The position numbers and the translations under genes are program-made. Below, piece by piece: positions 25,494 through 39,084 of a stretch of DNA of 64,000 nt. The notes under the pieces are model-generated. The model was not told the DNA's origin. It saw nothing but the letters and a program-made list of their open reading frames with translations, and did not search any database. Source of the stretch: Nissolia schottii (taxonomy: Eukaryota > Streptophyta > Magnoliopsida > Fabales > Fabaceae); contig QANU01058799.1 of assembly GCA_003254905.1 (NCBI GenBank), positions 62,001-126,000 of the forward strand, given 5' to 3'. Every line of letters begins with the position of its first letter. Position 1 is the stretch's first letter.

Positions 25494-26050
25494 CACTATT
25501 AGAAAAACACTAAATAATAGGTTTATAAGGTTTCGACGTATTCTGCGTTGGATACTATTCATCGATAATTAGCTCACTGATAACTAATTATTGGTGGATA
25601 ATAAATCCGTCAATAACACATCTCAAAAACGATGCCATCCAAAATGTTTACCGATGGATATATCTGTCAAAAAAATCCTATAATATAAAAAATGCTAAAA
25701 ATATATAAAATAATTAATTAATACACAAATAAAAATAAATATTATTATTAATCATCATAATCAAAATACGTTAATTCAAAATACGAAACATATTCTTTAT
25801 TACAAAAAATATGAAAGCTTACATCATGAGTGGTCAACAATGAATTATCTATCCTATGACTAGTAAATACAACCCTAAACCCTAGTAAATAAAACCTAAT
25901 TCGATCTTACAGTAGATATTATATTATTATTGTAGACTTTGTCATACAAAGATTGCTAGAGACTTGCCGTCTGTTGGCAACGGATTTCCTATCACTCTAG
26001 ACATGATCATCTTTGACAGTGGGTAATTGTCTACTGACCGATCCATGACA
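25494..26050. mobile_element. Possible CACTA-type terminus and remnant
   Basis: CACTATTAGAAAAACAC at 25494 looks like the terminal CACTA sequence of a plant En/Spm-type element. It is followed by words repeated in both orientations (GATGGATA, TGGATAATAAATCCG, CCGATGGATA), as in subterminal regions. No partner terminus and no transposase seen, so the call is tentative. Confidence 0.35.
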
Positions 26051-26164
26051 AAACCCCAAAACTACTAGCCCTCAAATCATGGAAATGCATCTCGATGCAT
26101 TACTGCATACCGAAAAGGATGATGGATATGAGAAGTGATATACATAAAATGAAAAAGTTAAGAG

Positions 26165-26870
26165 ATGGTTATTGCTGTCTATGACCCCCAATATTATGAG
26201 GCAATATCTACTGCTCGAGATATTTGGAAGCTTTTTAGAACTGCAAGTCTTCACATTGAATCAAGGGGCTTTCAATCTGGTCACTGCATTAGATCGTTGT
26301 TACGAACTTGTGGGGTACCCAGAATGGTGGGATAATAACTGTGATTCTCGGAAAAGGCATTCAAGCAAAACCTCTTTTGCTGCGGTTGTGGAGATATTGA
26401 TGGGAAATTAAATTATCAGGGTTGGTAGCAACAAGAGGTAATGGTGGTAAGGCTTTAAATTTATCTGAATTTATTTCCAATAAAACATGGATAATTGATT
26501 CAGGAGCCACAACCGTATGACATTTCACTCTAGGAAATTATCATCCCTAAAACAATCTTCCCATAAATTTATTTCCTCACCACCTGTAACTAGTAACTGG
26601 GAAAGGGTCATTATCTCTCGTTAACAGTACTTTAAAATTAGATTTTGATTTAGTTGTCCCATATTTAGATTATAATATGCTATTAGTTTCTAAAATACTA
26701 TTGTTTCATCTTGTGTTGTGATCTTTTGGCCTGAATGTTGTGTGTTTAAAGAGATTTAAATGAGGCAAAATGATTGGTTATGGTACTAAACGGGGGATTT
26801 TATATTATCTAGACTTGGAGTCACATAACTCAAGTGCAATACGCCAAACAATGTGACAAATCTACGAAAA
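26165..26870 (+). pseudogene. Ty1/copia gag-pol fragment
   Basis: Decayed retrotransposon coding sequence. Visible in order: a gag part with CYELVGYPEWWD (about 26300), a protease motif TWIIDSGAT (about 26487-26513) and a pre-integrase phrase GTKRGILYYLD (about 26785-26815). Stops and frameshifts occur throughout. No LTRs recognised nearby. Assigned from the order of these motifs. Confidence 0.75.
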
Positions 26871-27282
26871 TATAAATGATAATAAATTGGAAAACTAACT
26901 TGATTTATAACTTAAAATTTCGGCAATGAGAAAATCATTTTTTATTTATTTTAGAAACCAAAATAACTTACACGTACACTTCACACTACAGAGACCAAAA
27001 TGACTATTACCCAACTACCCCTTTATGATCCTTTGCATATAATATACAGTACATAATTGTATAATAATATAAAATTCTTTTAAAAAAATACTAAAAGTAA
27101 TGCTTCACAATCAAACTCTTGATCGAGATATACTTTCAGCTCTGGTTCTTTGCAAGAAAATTATTCAGATTATATTTTGTCATTGAGAATATATTCAATT
27201 GAGTAATTCACATTTCCGAGTATACATCTCTAGGAAATTCCTAGTATCAATAGTGAAAGAATGTGTATACATGGAAGTAGTA

Positions 27283-30200
27283 CTAGGCTCGCTTGTTACG
27301 TTTTGCTTTTGCCAGAGTTTTAACCATACCCTTTGCAATCTTCCAGAACCAAAATATGTTCATCGTTGTCAGCACAGAAGGCACCACAATCAATGTGTAA
27401 AAGGCCAAAGGAAACACCTCCTTGACCTGCAAAATTAACAAAGCTAGAGTTTTCATTTCAATCTTGGGTGAATGTTCATTTTAGTTCTTAAAATTAAAAA
27501 ATTAACCATTTAAACTTTAAAGTTGCAAAAAGTGATTCAAGTTAGCCTATGCGAACTTCACCCTAGAGATTAACTTGTCACTTTTTTTTTTCTTGCAACT
27601 TCATAGATCAAATTGTTCATTTCTTAATTTTGTGGACTAAAGTTTAAGACATATGTAACGGGGCCTATGCTGACCTCATCAAAATGGGTCCAAATGTGAA
27701 AGAAAAAGAACACAAACAGGAAAACCCTAGCAACCTGCCACACAAACACAAAAGATAATAATTAAGCACAAAATGTATAAAAGGATAAAATCAATCAAGC
27801 ATATTATTAAGATTCTGTACCTGGAACTACCAAGAAAAGTAGTTCCACACTTGCATAGTTCCATTACAACCACGGGAACTGAGAAACACCAAAGTTTGAA
27901 ACCCATGCTTACATCTATTGGACATCAAAAGACTTAGGTTTCTCCATCTGTTGTTAAACAAACAAATAGCTTCAGCATTTAAAGAATGTACTGTTTTAGT
28001 TGGATGTCATGTCACATACTTACACCTATATCATCATCATCATCATATTCTAGAAAGTATGACTAACCTATACCTAATTTAATGGTGTTTGCTATTGTAG
28101 AAGCTATCCAAAGCTTAAGTGAGCTTATGATTTTATTTTTATTTCAGAAAAAAATTAGCATCAATAAAGTGTATTCAATCTTCATAAGGCTTCATACTTA
28201 TATTTGCTATATAAAGTTTCATCTTGTCTAAACCCTTTTCACCATTGCTTTCGACTTGTGCCTTGCCTGAAATAATCTCTCGGCTTAGTGGAGATAAGGC
28301 TGTGTTACTTCTCTACTATATGAAAGCAGTTAAAGTTAAAGCACTCAAATAAAACTCATACATGGTCATAATCAATTGCTTTAGGTCCTCACACAATCAA
28401 TGCACAGTATTTCAAGACAGTTGAATAAGAGTTGAGGGTCAAGAGCATAATAGACCGTACCAACCACCCGAGGAACATTGCAATGCCATTCACAATATAA
28501 AGTTTGGAGCTCTTGAGACCAGCAACATCCAAGTACCTGTACATGTAATTAATCTAATTAGTAACTCTCACAAAGCACCGGAAGGTAAAATGGATTTCTG
28601 AATAACAAGATTCACCATCTTAGATTTACAAAAGGAGTGGTGCTCTCGGATAATAGAACCATCAGCGCGTACATCTGAACTTGACCACTCAGCAGAGATA
28701 CTATAATTGCAAACATGGATAGCCCGTGGTGTAGAATCTAAATGTAAATTAATCAAGTTGGTTAGCCATTTATGAATTTCATATCACTTAGATATTGAGT
28801 TTCAATATATTATTAAAGTAAATATATATATATATATATATGTATATATAACAAAAAAGACCAATGTAAAAAATATAATGTTATTTTTCTAATGCATCAT
28901 ATAATGTATTAACAATAACAAGAGCATGCTTATACATTTCCTACTTAGTACTTACATATTCCAGACCCCCTAAAGCTGGAAAATACCAAAGAATCATCAC
29001 CAGATCAATTGCAAAATAACCAATAGAAATCTGTACAAAGAAACATATTGAAAGAAAAGAGAACAGTTAAACCAACTGCAATAAATAAATTACAAAGAGA
29101 ATCTTAACTATGTAATCTTAACTATGTTTAACAATAGCCTTGCCAATTAGATTGTTGTAAGAGTATCAACAAATTTTGCTTATAGCCATATCAACTTACC
29201 CCCAATACAGTATTTGATAGAGCGGATGATCTGTTAACAAGTAGCTTGTCATGTGAACCATCCTTGAAAATGTCTGATATGATCAGGAGGTAGAAAGAAG
29301 AAATTGATATGAAAAGAGAATGAAATGTAGAGATTCCCCTGCATTACAAAATGTGTCAATATTTGTATTTAAAAATAATTAAAATAACCAATCAAATAGG
29401 AATCATTATGCATAGGCATTTTACCGATTATTCCATTCAATTCTCGTAGCACTGCTCAATTTGTTATATCCCTTGAACAATAGAGAACTCAAAGCACCAG
29501 TCGATCTATATACCTTCAAGAAGTAACAAAAAGGATCAAGCTTCGAATTCGCTTAAAAAATTATTTAATAAGACTGGACATAAATTTGAAAATAAAAATG
29601 AAAAGGGAACAAAGCACATGTGATCATCATTATAAACCAAAAAGTTAATCCCATCTTAAAAAAGATTTTAGGATCTGAGGTTACAGAAGCAAACAGGTGG
29701 AGCTCATTTCCCTTATACCAAGACACAGTCATCAGAAAAAATAAAAATAAAAATAAAAAAAATTGCCAAAATCCAATGAAATATGATTTAAGACTCAAGC
29801 GTTACATTAATAACTTATTCATGGCATACAATATTTTCCCAACTAGTAAATCATCACAACTTGCTTGTGCTAAAAGATATTTTGGAGTAAAACAAGTAAT
29901 TAACAAGATCAAACCATACCAATCTGATATAGAAGGAGCAATTCAAATAAACAAATCTTCTCTAACCAAGATTGAGAGGTTAACCACTACTGCAACTCAT
30001 TCCGGAACTAGTCAAACATATTAATCCCACATTCTATACAAGCCTTAATTTAACAACTTCATCTTAAAAAGGCACAAACACAGTATTCACAAACAACACA
30101 TATGTGGCTTAGAGTGTACAAGGCTTCAAGCTCCAATATATGGTTTATGGGGATATACAGTTTCCCAAACCATGAGAAGCAAAATAATAAAATTCAGCAC

Positions 30201-30331
30201 CAATTATATAAGAAGGAGCTCACGAGAAAACATAAGATGACGCCCAAGAAGCCAGATCGCATCAACATGGTTTCTTTGCTTGGAATAGCAGCATGGTCAT
30301 GATAAGAAACAGAAGCAGAGAACAATTCCAT
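27283..30331 (-). CDS. TLC-domain membrane protein (TRAM/LAG1/CLN8 type)
   Basis: Multi-pass membrane protein with a TLC domain, of the family that includes TMEM56-like proteins; function not established. Exons on the minus strand: 30224-30331, 29425-29513, 29200-29338, 28956-29030, 28616-28737, 28461-28536, 27675-27734, 27283-27426; phases fit and give 270 residues. Recognisable blocks: IEWNNRGISTFHSLF, GYFAIDLVMILWYFPALGGL, LHHGLSMFAIIVSLLSGQ, LSESTTPFVNLRWYLD, and a C-terminal WFWKIAKGMVKTLAKAKRNK basic tail. The paired His in LHHG and the ST-PFVN block are typical of the domain. The end of exon 1 is the least sure border: a GTGAGC donor at 30223 keeps phase but removes part of a hydrophobic segment that continues in the genomic frame to FLVSSFLYNW. 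An in-frame ATG at 30457 could extend the protein; I prefer MELFSASVSYH at 30331. Confidence 0.85.
28821..28841. repeat. (TA)n microsatellite in TLC gene intron
   Basis: Alternating AT run of about 21 bp in the intron between the fourth and fifth exons. Confidence 0.9.
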
Positions 30332-30499
30332 GTGAAACAAACAAACAAACACGATTACTGACACGTTCAAAGTTGAGGCTTCAGTCGAATAGAGAGAGAA
30401 ATAGAAGCGGTTTGAAAAAGGTGAAGAGATTGAGGGAGTGGAAGATATGCATGACATGATATGATATGAAGGGGGCTTTCAAGAAGAGAGCAAGGAAGA

Positions 30500-31180
30500 T
30501 ACGGAATCATCTTCTATTCCTTCTTTCTGTTCCACAAGCCACGCTCTTTCATGTTATTTGTTAGACTATCTTTTTCAGTATTCATTGCTACATACTAATT
30601 TCTTGTCCTTACTGTCCAATTTTTTGTTTCTATTCATTTTTAAGCCTGTGTCAATTTAGTCTCTACCAAACAAAAATTTAATTTGGTTTCTATCAATTTT
30701 AAATTTGGATTAAGTCGGTGATTGTCAATTTTAAACTTAAGTAATTCATTCTACTTATTTACCCTTTATAAATGTAATTAAATATATTTTAAAAAGTGTA
30801 GCTAAATATATTAATAACATTATCTTCAACTTTCCTACTCCCCTGTATTCCTCTTCCTCGTCTCTTTAGACAATTCCTCCTCAAACACCTGTCTTACTAC
30901 ATTGTCTATAGGTACTCCATTTTGGCTGTCTTGGGACAAGTGAAGGCAGAGCAATGACATGATGGAGGAGGAAGCGCCAGAGAAGCAAAGGGATTGAGAT
31001 GGGAAAGGAAGGATAATGACGATAATATCATTAATGTGTTTAACTACACATTTAAAAATATATGTAACCATACATATGAAGTATGGCTAAGCATAGGTAG
31101 AGCCTTGACTTGATCAAATTTTTCGAGACGGGGTTCTTTATCTAAAAAAGCATAAGTCGCTTTTTTGTGTGTGATAAACA
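30500..31180. other. Intergenic, no gene seen
   Basis: Contains phrases of the type TTTAGTCTCTACC and TTGGTTTCTATCAATTTTAAA found in dispersed legume repeats. No protein recognised. Confidence 0.45.
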
Positions 31181-31185
31181 AAAAT

Positions 31186-31561
31186 GCTACGGAGCTTTTG
31201 CTTTTAGCTTATAAGAACTGACGTGCTTTTGGGAGCCATCAAAAGTAGTTTTTTAAAGTTAATTTGTGCTCTTTAAAATATAAAAAGATTAAAAAACCTA
31301 AATTTATATAGAAATCAAACTTTATCCATTAAAATCTTGATTATCCATCATCATCGTTTTTATTATTTATTTTTATTATGATCATTTTATATTTTAGGAG
31401 CAATTTTATAATATATTTACCAAACACTATTTTGTAACTTTTGCTTATTAAAATTCGTTTTAATCATATTTTACCAAACAATACCGTTGTGACCTTTTAA
31501 AAACAATTTTTTAGGAGAACTCAACAGCTTTTGAAAAGCCATAACTTTACCAAACCAAGCC
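31186..31561 (-). mobile_element. Tourist-like MITE, copy A (one end missing)
   Basis: Matches the reverse complement of the element at 48990-49465 over most of its length: GAGCTTTTGCT, AAAAGTAGTTTTT, ACTTTATCCATTAAAATCTTGATT, TATATTTTAGGAG, TATAATATATTTACCAAA, TTACCAAACAATACC. It ends with TTTACCAAACCAAGCC at 31561. The opposite terminal 80 bp or so present in the other copy are missing here. Non-coding. Confidence 0.75.
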
Positions 31562-31564
31562 TAA

Positions 31565-33060
31565 GTTGGCTTGAGTTTGAAATTGATAAGGACTAACTTA
31601 CCGAGACTTCAAAATTTACAAGGATCAAATTAGATTTTTTTTTTTTGTTAAGCACCAAATTGGCCCAAATTTAAAATTGATAAAAATCAAACTGGATCAC
31701 TGTGCTAGTTTCATTTTTATAAGTAATATTATGATAACAACTATTTGAAAATAGAGCACTATTTGAGAGATCTAACAAATTAATTTGCGCATTTTGATTA
31801 ATGACATTTAACATTTTACTTTCTATTTTGTTTCTTTAAATGTCAAGTGTCCTTCATCAACATGCGTAGGTTGATTTGTTAGGTCTCCTAATTAATTTTC
31901 TTTAAAAAAAAAACTTTGGAACAACTATACTCACAAAAAGGTGAGATCTAATGTAAGTCTCACCATAGTTGTCATCCTATCTTTTCTCTTTATCTTTTTT
32001 ATCCATGCTTTATTATTTAAAATAAAAAAACAGAAATGAATGTACAAGAGCATGAAAATTATGCTTAAATAAGGTGGAAAGAGTTTTGACCCCTATTTAT
32101 ATTAAAATGATCACTTCGACTCGAACTTTTTTAAAATGTTTAATTTAGTCTTCTATTTATTAAAATGAGTCAATTTATTAAAAAGTATAAGTCAAAGTGA
32201 TTATTGAAATATAATTAAGAAACTAAAAGAGGGATTTATAAAAAAAAAATTAAGTTGAAGAAAACTTCATTCAAAACATGTTATTAGACTCATTTAAGTT
32301 TTTAGGTTTCAAGTTCAAGCCATATTGATGAACGAGCTGATAGAGGATACAAAATGACAAGTTTTGCCTCTCAACTTACAGGTGAAGCCAGTTAACTGGT
32401 AGTTGTAGCTTTACTATGATTAGTAAGTTAGTTGGCAGGAGTTAGATATTTTTACCAATCCAATCCCAAACTTAAAAAATCTGATGCACCTAATTTTTTT
32501 GGTTTAAAAATAAAAATTGATAAAACTATGTAAATAAACATAAATTATAAATACTCTTATAATTATTTAGAAATATCTAAAGAAGAATGCATGGTTCTCT
32601 GAAAACACACTCCGTACTTGTCAAGTATTAATATGGGTGATTTATTTAATTTTACATTTTTATATTTTTATTGTATGTTTTAAATCTATTAACTATAATG
32701 AGTAGAGAAGAACATGAAGGTTACTTTTACTACTTTCTTTATACACTATATAATAGCATAGATAACAATAATGATAATATTATTGAAAGCTGCATTTTCA
32801 ACTGCTTCATAATTCCCTCTAACACAACTTGCAGGAGAAAGCCCACCACTTAAGATCTATGTACTGACGGAATTAATGGGAAAAATAACCATGCACTAGT
32901 GAGAAACAAGCTTCAGAGTTCAGAACAGGCATCCAGTAGTTATTATTAACATGCTACTTCAACAAATGTCCATGAAGCTGAAATCCAAAGTTACAGAAGC
33001 AAAAACAAAGATGGGCCATATGGCCAATAAAACATATTTACAAGCGCTCAAGCTTATTAC
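31565..33060. other. Intergenic, downstream of CBSX3
   Basis: AT-rich; includes word runs such as GGACTAACTTACCGAGACTT and GGATCAAATTAGATTTT, resembling dispersed repeats. No host gene seen before the CBSX3 stop codon at 33110. Confidence 0.45.
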
Positions 33061-33109
33061 ATAATCCAAGTCAGCTTAAGTGCCTTTCATGGATTTTCAT
33101 CATCATCAT

Positions 33110-35311
33110 TTAATAACCTCCTTGTATATATGCGTTTAGGCGGTCAAGCTCTTGCCGGTGCTCTTTAACGACAGCACGAACCACATCCCCAATGGACACC
33201 ATGCCAAGCATCCCTTTTTCATTAATCACAGGGATGTGTCTGATTCTGTTATCTGTAAAACGAAAAAGAGGAAGGAAAGAAGATAAGAAGAATAGAGAAC
33301 ATAAGTTCCAAGCTTGTGCAATCTCTTATATTTTTGTTATGCCAAGTTATATATGGATATCCTTTGATCTTTCTTATTCCTAAAGGACCAAGAAGCACAC
33401 AACATACCAGTCATGAGTTGCATTGCCCGTAGAACTCTGGTATCAGGTGTGACTGTGATAAGTTTGTTCTGCAGAAACCATATCCGAATTTTAGATATCT
33501 TTGATGTTTAAATCGATAATGTGCAAACATATCAGAGATTTTTGCTGGTACACCTAATTACCAGTTCTCTAATCAATTGGCACTATCAATGACAGATGAA
33601 TTTTGAATCCAAAATTTAATCCAATAAATGATACTACGTCGAATTGGGCGGGGTGCCACTCACTAGAGAAATGGTTGAATTCTCCAAAGTCATAGCAATT
33701 AAGTACAACATTTTATACCTCTTCAGTCATAATGTCCCCAACCTTGGTGGTCTTGGATGATCTTCCCTGCACAATGATCTTCCTGAGATAATCTGGATGA
33801 CAGGATGACAGAAAGATGTACATAAATGAGCCACTGAAAAATATAATTGGCATAAAATGCTGTTATTTGGATCATTTAATTACATCCAAGAATATATAGA
33901 TACAAACTAACACAATTTTCTTTCACTAAATCATGCTATGTCATTTACTCACCCTTAGCTAGTTAACCACTTTGCATCTTCAGCATAAATCATATTTTAC
34001 CGAAGCAAATGATACCAATTTGCATCTTTACATCACATGACACACATCCAAAGGACCAGAAATACCAAAGTATAAAATAAAAAGACTGAGTTAAGATCTC
34101 CTATCTTTATCCAATATTCTTGTATTTACAGGATGTGAACTGTGGACTGTTGAGCATGACAGCCTCATTTTGCTTGTGATCAATATGTTGCAAATAGCTC
34201 AACTTTGCAAAACATACATAGCAGAGTTGATCTTATTCTTACTGAAAGTCTTTCTCTAAGACTTTAAAGGAATTTTAGCACTTAAGATGGCAAGGACAGG
34301 AGAAAGAGATGAAATAGAGCCTAAGAAAGTGGTTTTCCCCCTCTTTGCTTGTTTCTATAACATAGGACATTTATGCTCACTACTCTGCATTGTCCAACAA
34401 CTTTACAGGGCACCTTAACATATAGCATAAAGATATCGTCCATTCTCATTTCTATTCCTCACAGAAAGTCATTTCATAAATCCACTTAGTTTTAAGGGGG
34501 GAAATCCCTTTAAAATGTCCTTTAGATCAAAGGAGTACAATTTTCCCTAGCATCATTGATGATCAGTTATGCAATTCCTTCATATCTTCCATTCCTGATC
34601 TACTACACATCCAAAATCAATTTCAAAATGATTCAATCAGTACAGCTAATAGACAAGCCCTTCTTTTTTACAAAAAGAAAACCCTGACATCAGCCAATAA
34701 CTTTTAAATGTAACCAAATTATCTATTAGACAACATATTGCAATACACAAAAAAAAAATTATTCAAAATAATTTCAATATGAATTAATAAGTAGTCAGTA
34801 CAGCTAATAGAGAAGCCCTTTTTCTCAGAAAAGGGAAACTCTGTCGTTCGTTACAGTAAGAATTGACACCCTTATTCTGTACCTCTTTCTGTTATAATTC
34901 CTGCAATTGAATTCTGCTCACCAGGTTTCACCACCACCAAAGCTCCAACATTGTTCTGAGTCATCTGCAATGGATATCAATATAGTGAAATACACCAATT
35001 CTGTGTACACCTCTACACATTTATTGCAGAAAAAAAAATTGCAATATGCTTACCGATTTAACAGCCTCATAAACAGTATCATCTGTTGTGCACCAAAGCC
35101 AGGAGCCATCTGCACTTTTTCCTTTTCCTTTCAAGATGTCTGCAACAGTGGTGCTCTCAAAACCTTGCTCCTCAATGCGAGACGGTGTAACGGATTCAAA
35201 CCGTGAAAAGGCAACTGGCTGCAATAGGGGGTTCACCATGCGGATTCGTTGCAAAACAGCATTTTTTAGGACACTGCCATGTGATAAGAAGCCTCGCAGT
35301 CCTCCTTGCAT
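33110..35311 (-). CDS. CBSX3: CBSX3-type protein with two CBS domains
   Basis: Small protein made of a mitochondrial presequence and a pair of CBS domains; in Arabidopsis CBSX3 is a mitochondrial regulator of thioredoxin. Coding exons on the minus strand: 35054-35311, 34883-34964, 33719-33792, 33408-33468, 33110-33252; phases fit and give 205 residues, the usual length. The N-terminus (MQGGLRGFLSHGSVLKNAVL) is basic and amphipathic, as for import. CBS1 begins near VADILKGKG and includes MTQNNVGALVVVKPG and GIITERDYLRKI; CBS2 follows KVGDIMTEE and includes ITVTPDTRVLRAMQLMTDN and RHIPVINEKGMLGMVSIGDV, ending in AYIQGGY. Both adenosyl-ligand-type signatures are intact. A 5' UTR intron (about 35323-36625) precedes the coding part, with the UTR exon from 36626 upward. 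Confidence 0.95.
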
Positions 35312-36625
35312 CTTAACTGTCTAAATAACCAGAGAATACCTCTTAGGATTTGCGTTTGCAAAGCAATCAGCTTAAACCGAGCTAAGCTTTGTGCTCTACA
35401 AAGAATCCCAGTGCACAAGAAATATATATATAAGCCCCTTCACTAGCAAATACTTCATAAGTGGTTTTGAAGTCTCAGAATCTATTACCTAAGTTAGATT
35501 CTGGTACCGTTATCAAAAATATTTCGGGTCTTAATGAATACATAAAATGAAATTTGACACACATTGTTATATAAGATTGAAAAAAAGCTAGATAGCACAA
35601 AGCTTTTCAGCTAAAACTATAGATGCAACGGAAGCCAATAGAAGATTCAATTTATCCAAGTTGACCCCACCACGATTAGTTGTCTAATAGTTACGCATAC
35701 TAGTTGCTTCTGGTGTAAAAGGTTCATGCAAAAGTGCAGAACTGTATCAACCTTATATCTTTTCAGATGAAGCTAAGACCATTATGGACATAGTGGCTAA
35801 CAACAATGCAAAAGAGAAAACTAATAGCACTTTGCAAGATTGTACTGCTAATAAACCTATTCATGAAGTTCGAGGACAGGCTCATAGATACCATAACATC
35901 ATCATATTGATTCTCATATAATTCTTCCTTCAACTGAAAAGGGGGAGAACAGAATAAAGCTCCTACATCCAATTATTAAGCATTCGGCTCAAATCTAAGC
36001 ATTCATGCGATTTACATAATTTCAGTAAAAAAAAAATAATTAAAAAGCAGAAAATCAATACCAAACTTGAAAGATCTAGAATGAAAAAGAACATCGCTTT
36101 TCGAAGTCACATATCTTAGAATCTGAAAAAAAAAATCTCAAAAATAATTTATAAAATAAAATAAAATAAACTAACAGAAGCAGAAGCAGAAGCTTTGCAG
36201 TCTGATCCCCAAATTAGTATAAAATAATTATAGCACTCATTCACCTCTCTTCTTCTAAACTAGGCCCACCCACATGTCAGCATCAATATACAATAGCAAT
36301 AAACCCAGAAATAAAACCATGAACAAAAGGCTTCCATTTCATTTCACAACCCTGATTTCTATCTCTCTCTGTCTATTTAATTTAGACCAGAAAGCACCCA
36401 AAACACATCCCACGGTTCATATCAACCTGATTTTGTGCAGTCAGGTTTTTCCGGGTTCAGAACTCAAGAAACCGCTCAGATCTTTCACCTACCAACCATT
36501 CAAATCCATAAGCGCCTCCAAAAAAAGGCGGAGCATAAATAGAACAAAAAAAAAAGAGCTATATGGAAAGGTAAAGTGTGAGAGAAAGAAGCTACGATTT
36601 TGAAGACTTAAAGATATAGGCTTAC

Positions 36626-36760
36626 CGGAGAAAATGAGAGTCCGGTGGATGAGAGTGTTTGGAGAGTTGGAAGATTGAGATGGAGAAAGCGGTGTCTTCT
36701 CCGGATAGAATGGGGGCTGAAAGAAACTTGTGCACACTTCTTAAAAGCACACTCGACTTA
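36626..36760 (-). other. 5' UTR exon and promoter edge of CBSX3
   Basis: On the minus strand CTCTCATTTTCTCCG|GTAAGCC gives a donor at 36625, and an acceptor (TTTAG or ACAG) just upstream of the ATG at 35311 would join it to the coding exon. The transcription start is probably near 36740-36770, but no clear TATA box decides it. Confidence 0.55.
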
Positions 36761-36839
36761 TTCTGGAATCTCACAGCCTCCGTGAGAGTGGGCCCCTCAA
36801 GCTAGTTAAGAGGGATGGTGACATGAATGAATGACCCTC

Positions 36840-38338
36840 AGTAACGCTATACTTGCTAGTTAATCAGAATTTTTAAAAGAAATTATGGTAAATTAGAGTT
36901 TAGGATTTTGCTACCGTCAGTTATTGGATGAAATAGAATCATCAAATTCACTGATAAAATATATAGTATTTTAATATGTCAATTATGATAATCTAATATT
37001 TTGTAATGGCATTTGCTGTTGCAATTTGTAAGCAGGTAAGTGATGCTGACGCAGCAGCATCTTATCTATTATTTATGCTCAACTTGACAAAATTTTAAAT
37101 GAAAACTTACAAGGAATCTTTGTAAGGTGTAACTCTTCCATTTTATTTATTTAATTTTTTTATTTGGAAAAACAAGAGGCTACCGCCCAAGAGAAATCAA
37201 AAACTACCACAGCTAACCGTAACTACAACGGTATCGATGTCCTAACTAGACAAATCATCAAACACCATGTCAGTAATTTCACTTGGAGGAGACATAATTT
37301 TTTGGAATCCCAGCTCCTCTGGGGTGGTGTTTGTTAATTTTGCTTTCGTAAATTTGATTCTTAATAACGGAAAATTTTCAGAAATAATACATAAAAAAAT
37401 ATCCCTTTTATTTTATGAATCAATTACAAAGTTATTTTTAACGTGATCCATTTTTCTTATAAAAAAATTTAATTTAAATCGACTCTCGTATAACTCCGAC
37501 CACAATCAAATTGAACCGGGTTAGTTAGGTTCCTAGTAATAGAGTCGGATGCCAACGGTTCAATCGAGACCAAAATAAAAATAAAAAAATAGAAGTGATT
37601 AATCATTTGTAGTGAGAGAAAATAGTAAATAAGGAAATTTGATTTTATTTTTGCTTCAAATATCACATATTTAAAACGTATCTTTTAAATTTAAAATTAA
37701 CCAAATCTTTATCTTTTAAATTTGAAATTGTCTTTATTTAATTAAAAATACTTTCAATAATTTGTGTCTTCAATGCATATTTTTCTCTCACTTAATTAAT
37801 ATTCACTCTATATTTTTTTTAGTTGAATTTTTTTTTCATTTTATTTTTGTCTTACATAAATAAAATGTAAACAATTTAATAATTTTTATTGTGAATTCGT
37901 AACTAATTGAAGATGGAATAATAACTTTTAATTTATGATCTACTTGCGCCTACATATATACCCTATTCGATGGTCCACTAAAGGTGAAGGAAAAGTAATA
38001 GTTTATGTGAGTCTTATCATTAATACATAAACAAATCATCCATATAAAACAATAATGTTTTACTTTAGATTAAAAAGAATTTCTGGATCAGATCGAAATA
38101 CATTATAATTTTTATGTACAAATCGGAGGTATCGTGACACTGTATAGAAATCGTAAGCGAAGAAAATAATTAGATAGGGACTAAATAAATTAATATTTTA
38201 TGGTAAAATAAATCCAAAAAGTGTTTAAGTTAATTCAAATTCAACAATTTAGCATATAAGAGAAAAAACAATGAAAGAAATAGAAATAAAAGAGACATAA
38301 TATAGAGTATTTATGAAGTAAGAGCGAAGTTAAGAGGA
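36840..38338. other. AT-rich intergenic, no gene seen
   Basis: No protein-like frames; poly-A/T tracts only. The stretch between CBSX3 and the inverted-repeat element at 38348. Confidence 0.55.
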
Positions 38339-38347
38339 TAATTAATA

Positions 38348-38862
38348 GGGTTAAATATGTTTTTATTTTCTCATAAATTTTAAATTTTACATTTTATTTC
38401 CTCATTTTTTTTTTACTAAAAATCATTCCTTATCATTTTTTTTAAGGTTTTAGTTTTTGTGGTCGTTAATTGTTAATCTGATAATTAACTTGGTCACGTG
38501 GCATAGGTGAAAGAGGGGGAGGAGAGAAATCTATGATGGCACATGGATGAGGTCGATTTGCTAGTAGCAACGAGATGGTAGCTCACGAAGTTGTAGCGGG
38601 GAAAAAGAAGAAGGCATCAAACGAACGCTGAGAGTAACACGAGAGTAAACAAATCAAACAATGATTGGATTAATTATGTCACATGTGAGACACGTGACCT
38701 GTCACATGTCCAAGTCAACTGCAGTTAACAATATAACATGACCATAAAGACTACAACTTTACATACAAAAATGTTATGAGGGATAATTTTCAACAAAAAA
38801 AAATTATGAGTAGTAAAACACAAAATTTAAAATTTATGAGTGATTAAAAACATATTTAACCC
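38348..38862. mobile_element. 515-bp non-autonomous element with long terminal inverted repeats
   Basis: Left end GGGTTAAATATGTTTTTA; the reverse complement of the right end starts with the same 18 bases, and matching continues (CTCATAAATTTTAAATTTT) to about 41 bp with few mismatches. TAATTAAT occurs immediately outside the right end (38863-38870) and one base outside the left end (38339-38346), fitting an 8-bp target duplication. No coding capacity. The GGGTTAAATATGTTTTT end resembles a repeat common in legume genomes; superfamily not decided. Confidence 0.85.
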
Positions 38863-39084
38863 TAATTAATGTGATTTAAAACAATTTACAAAATTAACCC
38901 CTCTTAAACGTTGAGTTAGAAAAATGGAATGAGGGATATTAATGTCTAGAATAAAGTTGTGAAGGTTAACCAACTCACCCTAAGTTGTTATTAATGTGAT
39001 TGTGTTTTGAGATTCTTATTGTTTTATTGTATTTTTTATCTATGATTTATGAGTATGTTCCAAAACTATTTGGGTATAGTTTAG

